Shown here: positions 7,305-7,388 of the stretch, one piece after another | Position numbering within the stretch: the first letter of the stretch is position 1 | Layout: each line of letters opens with the position of its first letter | From: Draconibacterium orientale | GTDB taxonomy: Bacteria > Bacteroidota > Bacteroidia > Bacteroidales > JAADGE01 | Assembly: GCA_020718265.1 (NCBI GenBank) | Contig: DYSM01000145.1 | Coordinates: forward strand, 1-7,388 | DNA: 7,388 nt | Reading direction: 5' to 3' | Made by a program: the position numbers and the translations under genes | The notes under the pieces: generated by a model | Databases searched by the model: none | Seen by the model: only the letters and a program-made list of their open reading frames with translations | Told to the model about the DNA's origin: nothing

Positions 7305-7388
7305 AACATAGGTGTTTATAAATCTCTTGTTACTAATTAGTGCTTGTAAGAAAACTCATAACTTGTTGAAATTCTTTACGATATAGCG
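7305..7388. other. Right-hand edge, no supported gene
   Basis: No start codon with a reading frame of useful length is present. There is a 10-base palindrome, ACTAATTAGT, at 7332-7341. Two minus-strand frames are open from the window edge: one ends at TGA 7356-7358 (last residues RYIVKNFNKL) and one at TAG 7333-7335 (last residues SFLTSTN). Either could be the tail of a neighbouring gene, but they are too short to choose between or to call. Confidence 0.4.

Noticed and set aside
7333..7388. Tail of another minus-strand gene at the right edge
   Set aside because: Two frames are open for only 10 and 17 residues; this length is expected by chance and gives no family match.
1..7388. CRISPR array, tRNA, rRNA, insertion sequence or prophage parts
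   Set aside because: No regularly spaced direct repeats, cloverleaf-like sequence, transposase frame or terminal inverted repeats were seen. The two genes fill 96 percent of the window.

Overview
The window looks like a fragment of a Bacteroidota (Bacteroidetes) chromosome. The signs are a TonB-dependent receptor with an N-terminal carboxypeptidase-regulatory-like domain, a 14-blade two-component-regulator-type propeller followed by a Y_Y_Y domain, start codons without a Shine-Dalgarno sequence, and a match to the Bacteroidetes -7 promoter box (TAnnTTTG). I cannot name the genus.

There are only two complete genes, both on the minus strand, so transcription reads from right to left. The upstream gene (7183 to 4826) encodes a 785-residue outer-membrane TonB-dependent receptor. 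After a 104-base gap comes the downstream gene (4721 to 21), which encodes a 1566-residue transmembrane sensor. Its order is: signal peptide, two tandem solute-binding (SBP_bac_3-like, Venus-flytrap) domains, fourteen propeller repeats, Y_Y_Y domain, one membrane helix, coiled coil, and a SpoIIE/PP2C serine/threonine phosphatase domain with its acidic metal-binding residues intact. The gap holds a good -7 box for the sensor gene and no convincing terminator. The two genes could therefore be read through together as well as separately.

Bases 7184-7388, upstream of the receptor gene, are non-coding as far as I can see. They hold two 20-base perfect hairpins with related cores in opposite orientation, plus a degraded direct copy of the first. 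This resembles a REP/BIME-type intergenic repeat or a cluster of operator sites. The last ~55 bases may contain the tail of another minus-strand gene, but too little is present to say.

A working model, by inference only: the receptor imports an unknown ligand into the periplasm, and the sensor detects a periplasmic ligand through its twin binding domains and/or propeller. It would then pass the signal across the membrane to a cytoplasmic phosphatase, probably acting on a partner-switching (STAS/anti-sigma type) protein encoded elsewhere. The most unusual item is the sensor architecture: a BvgS-like twin flytrap joined to an HTCS-like propeller, with a phosphatase output in place of a histidine kinase.
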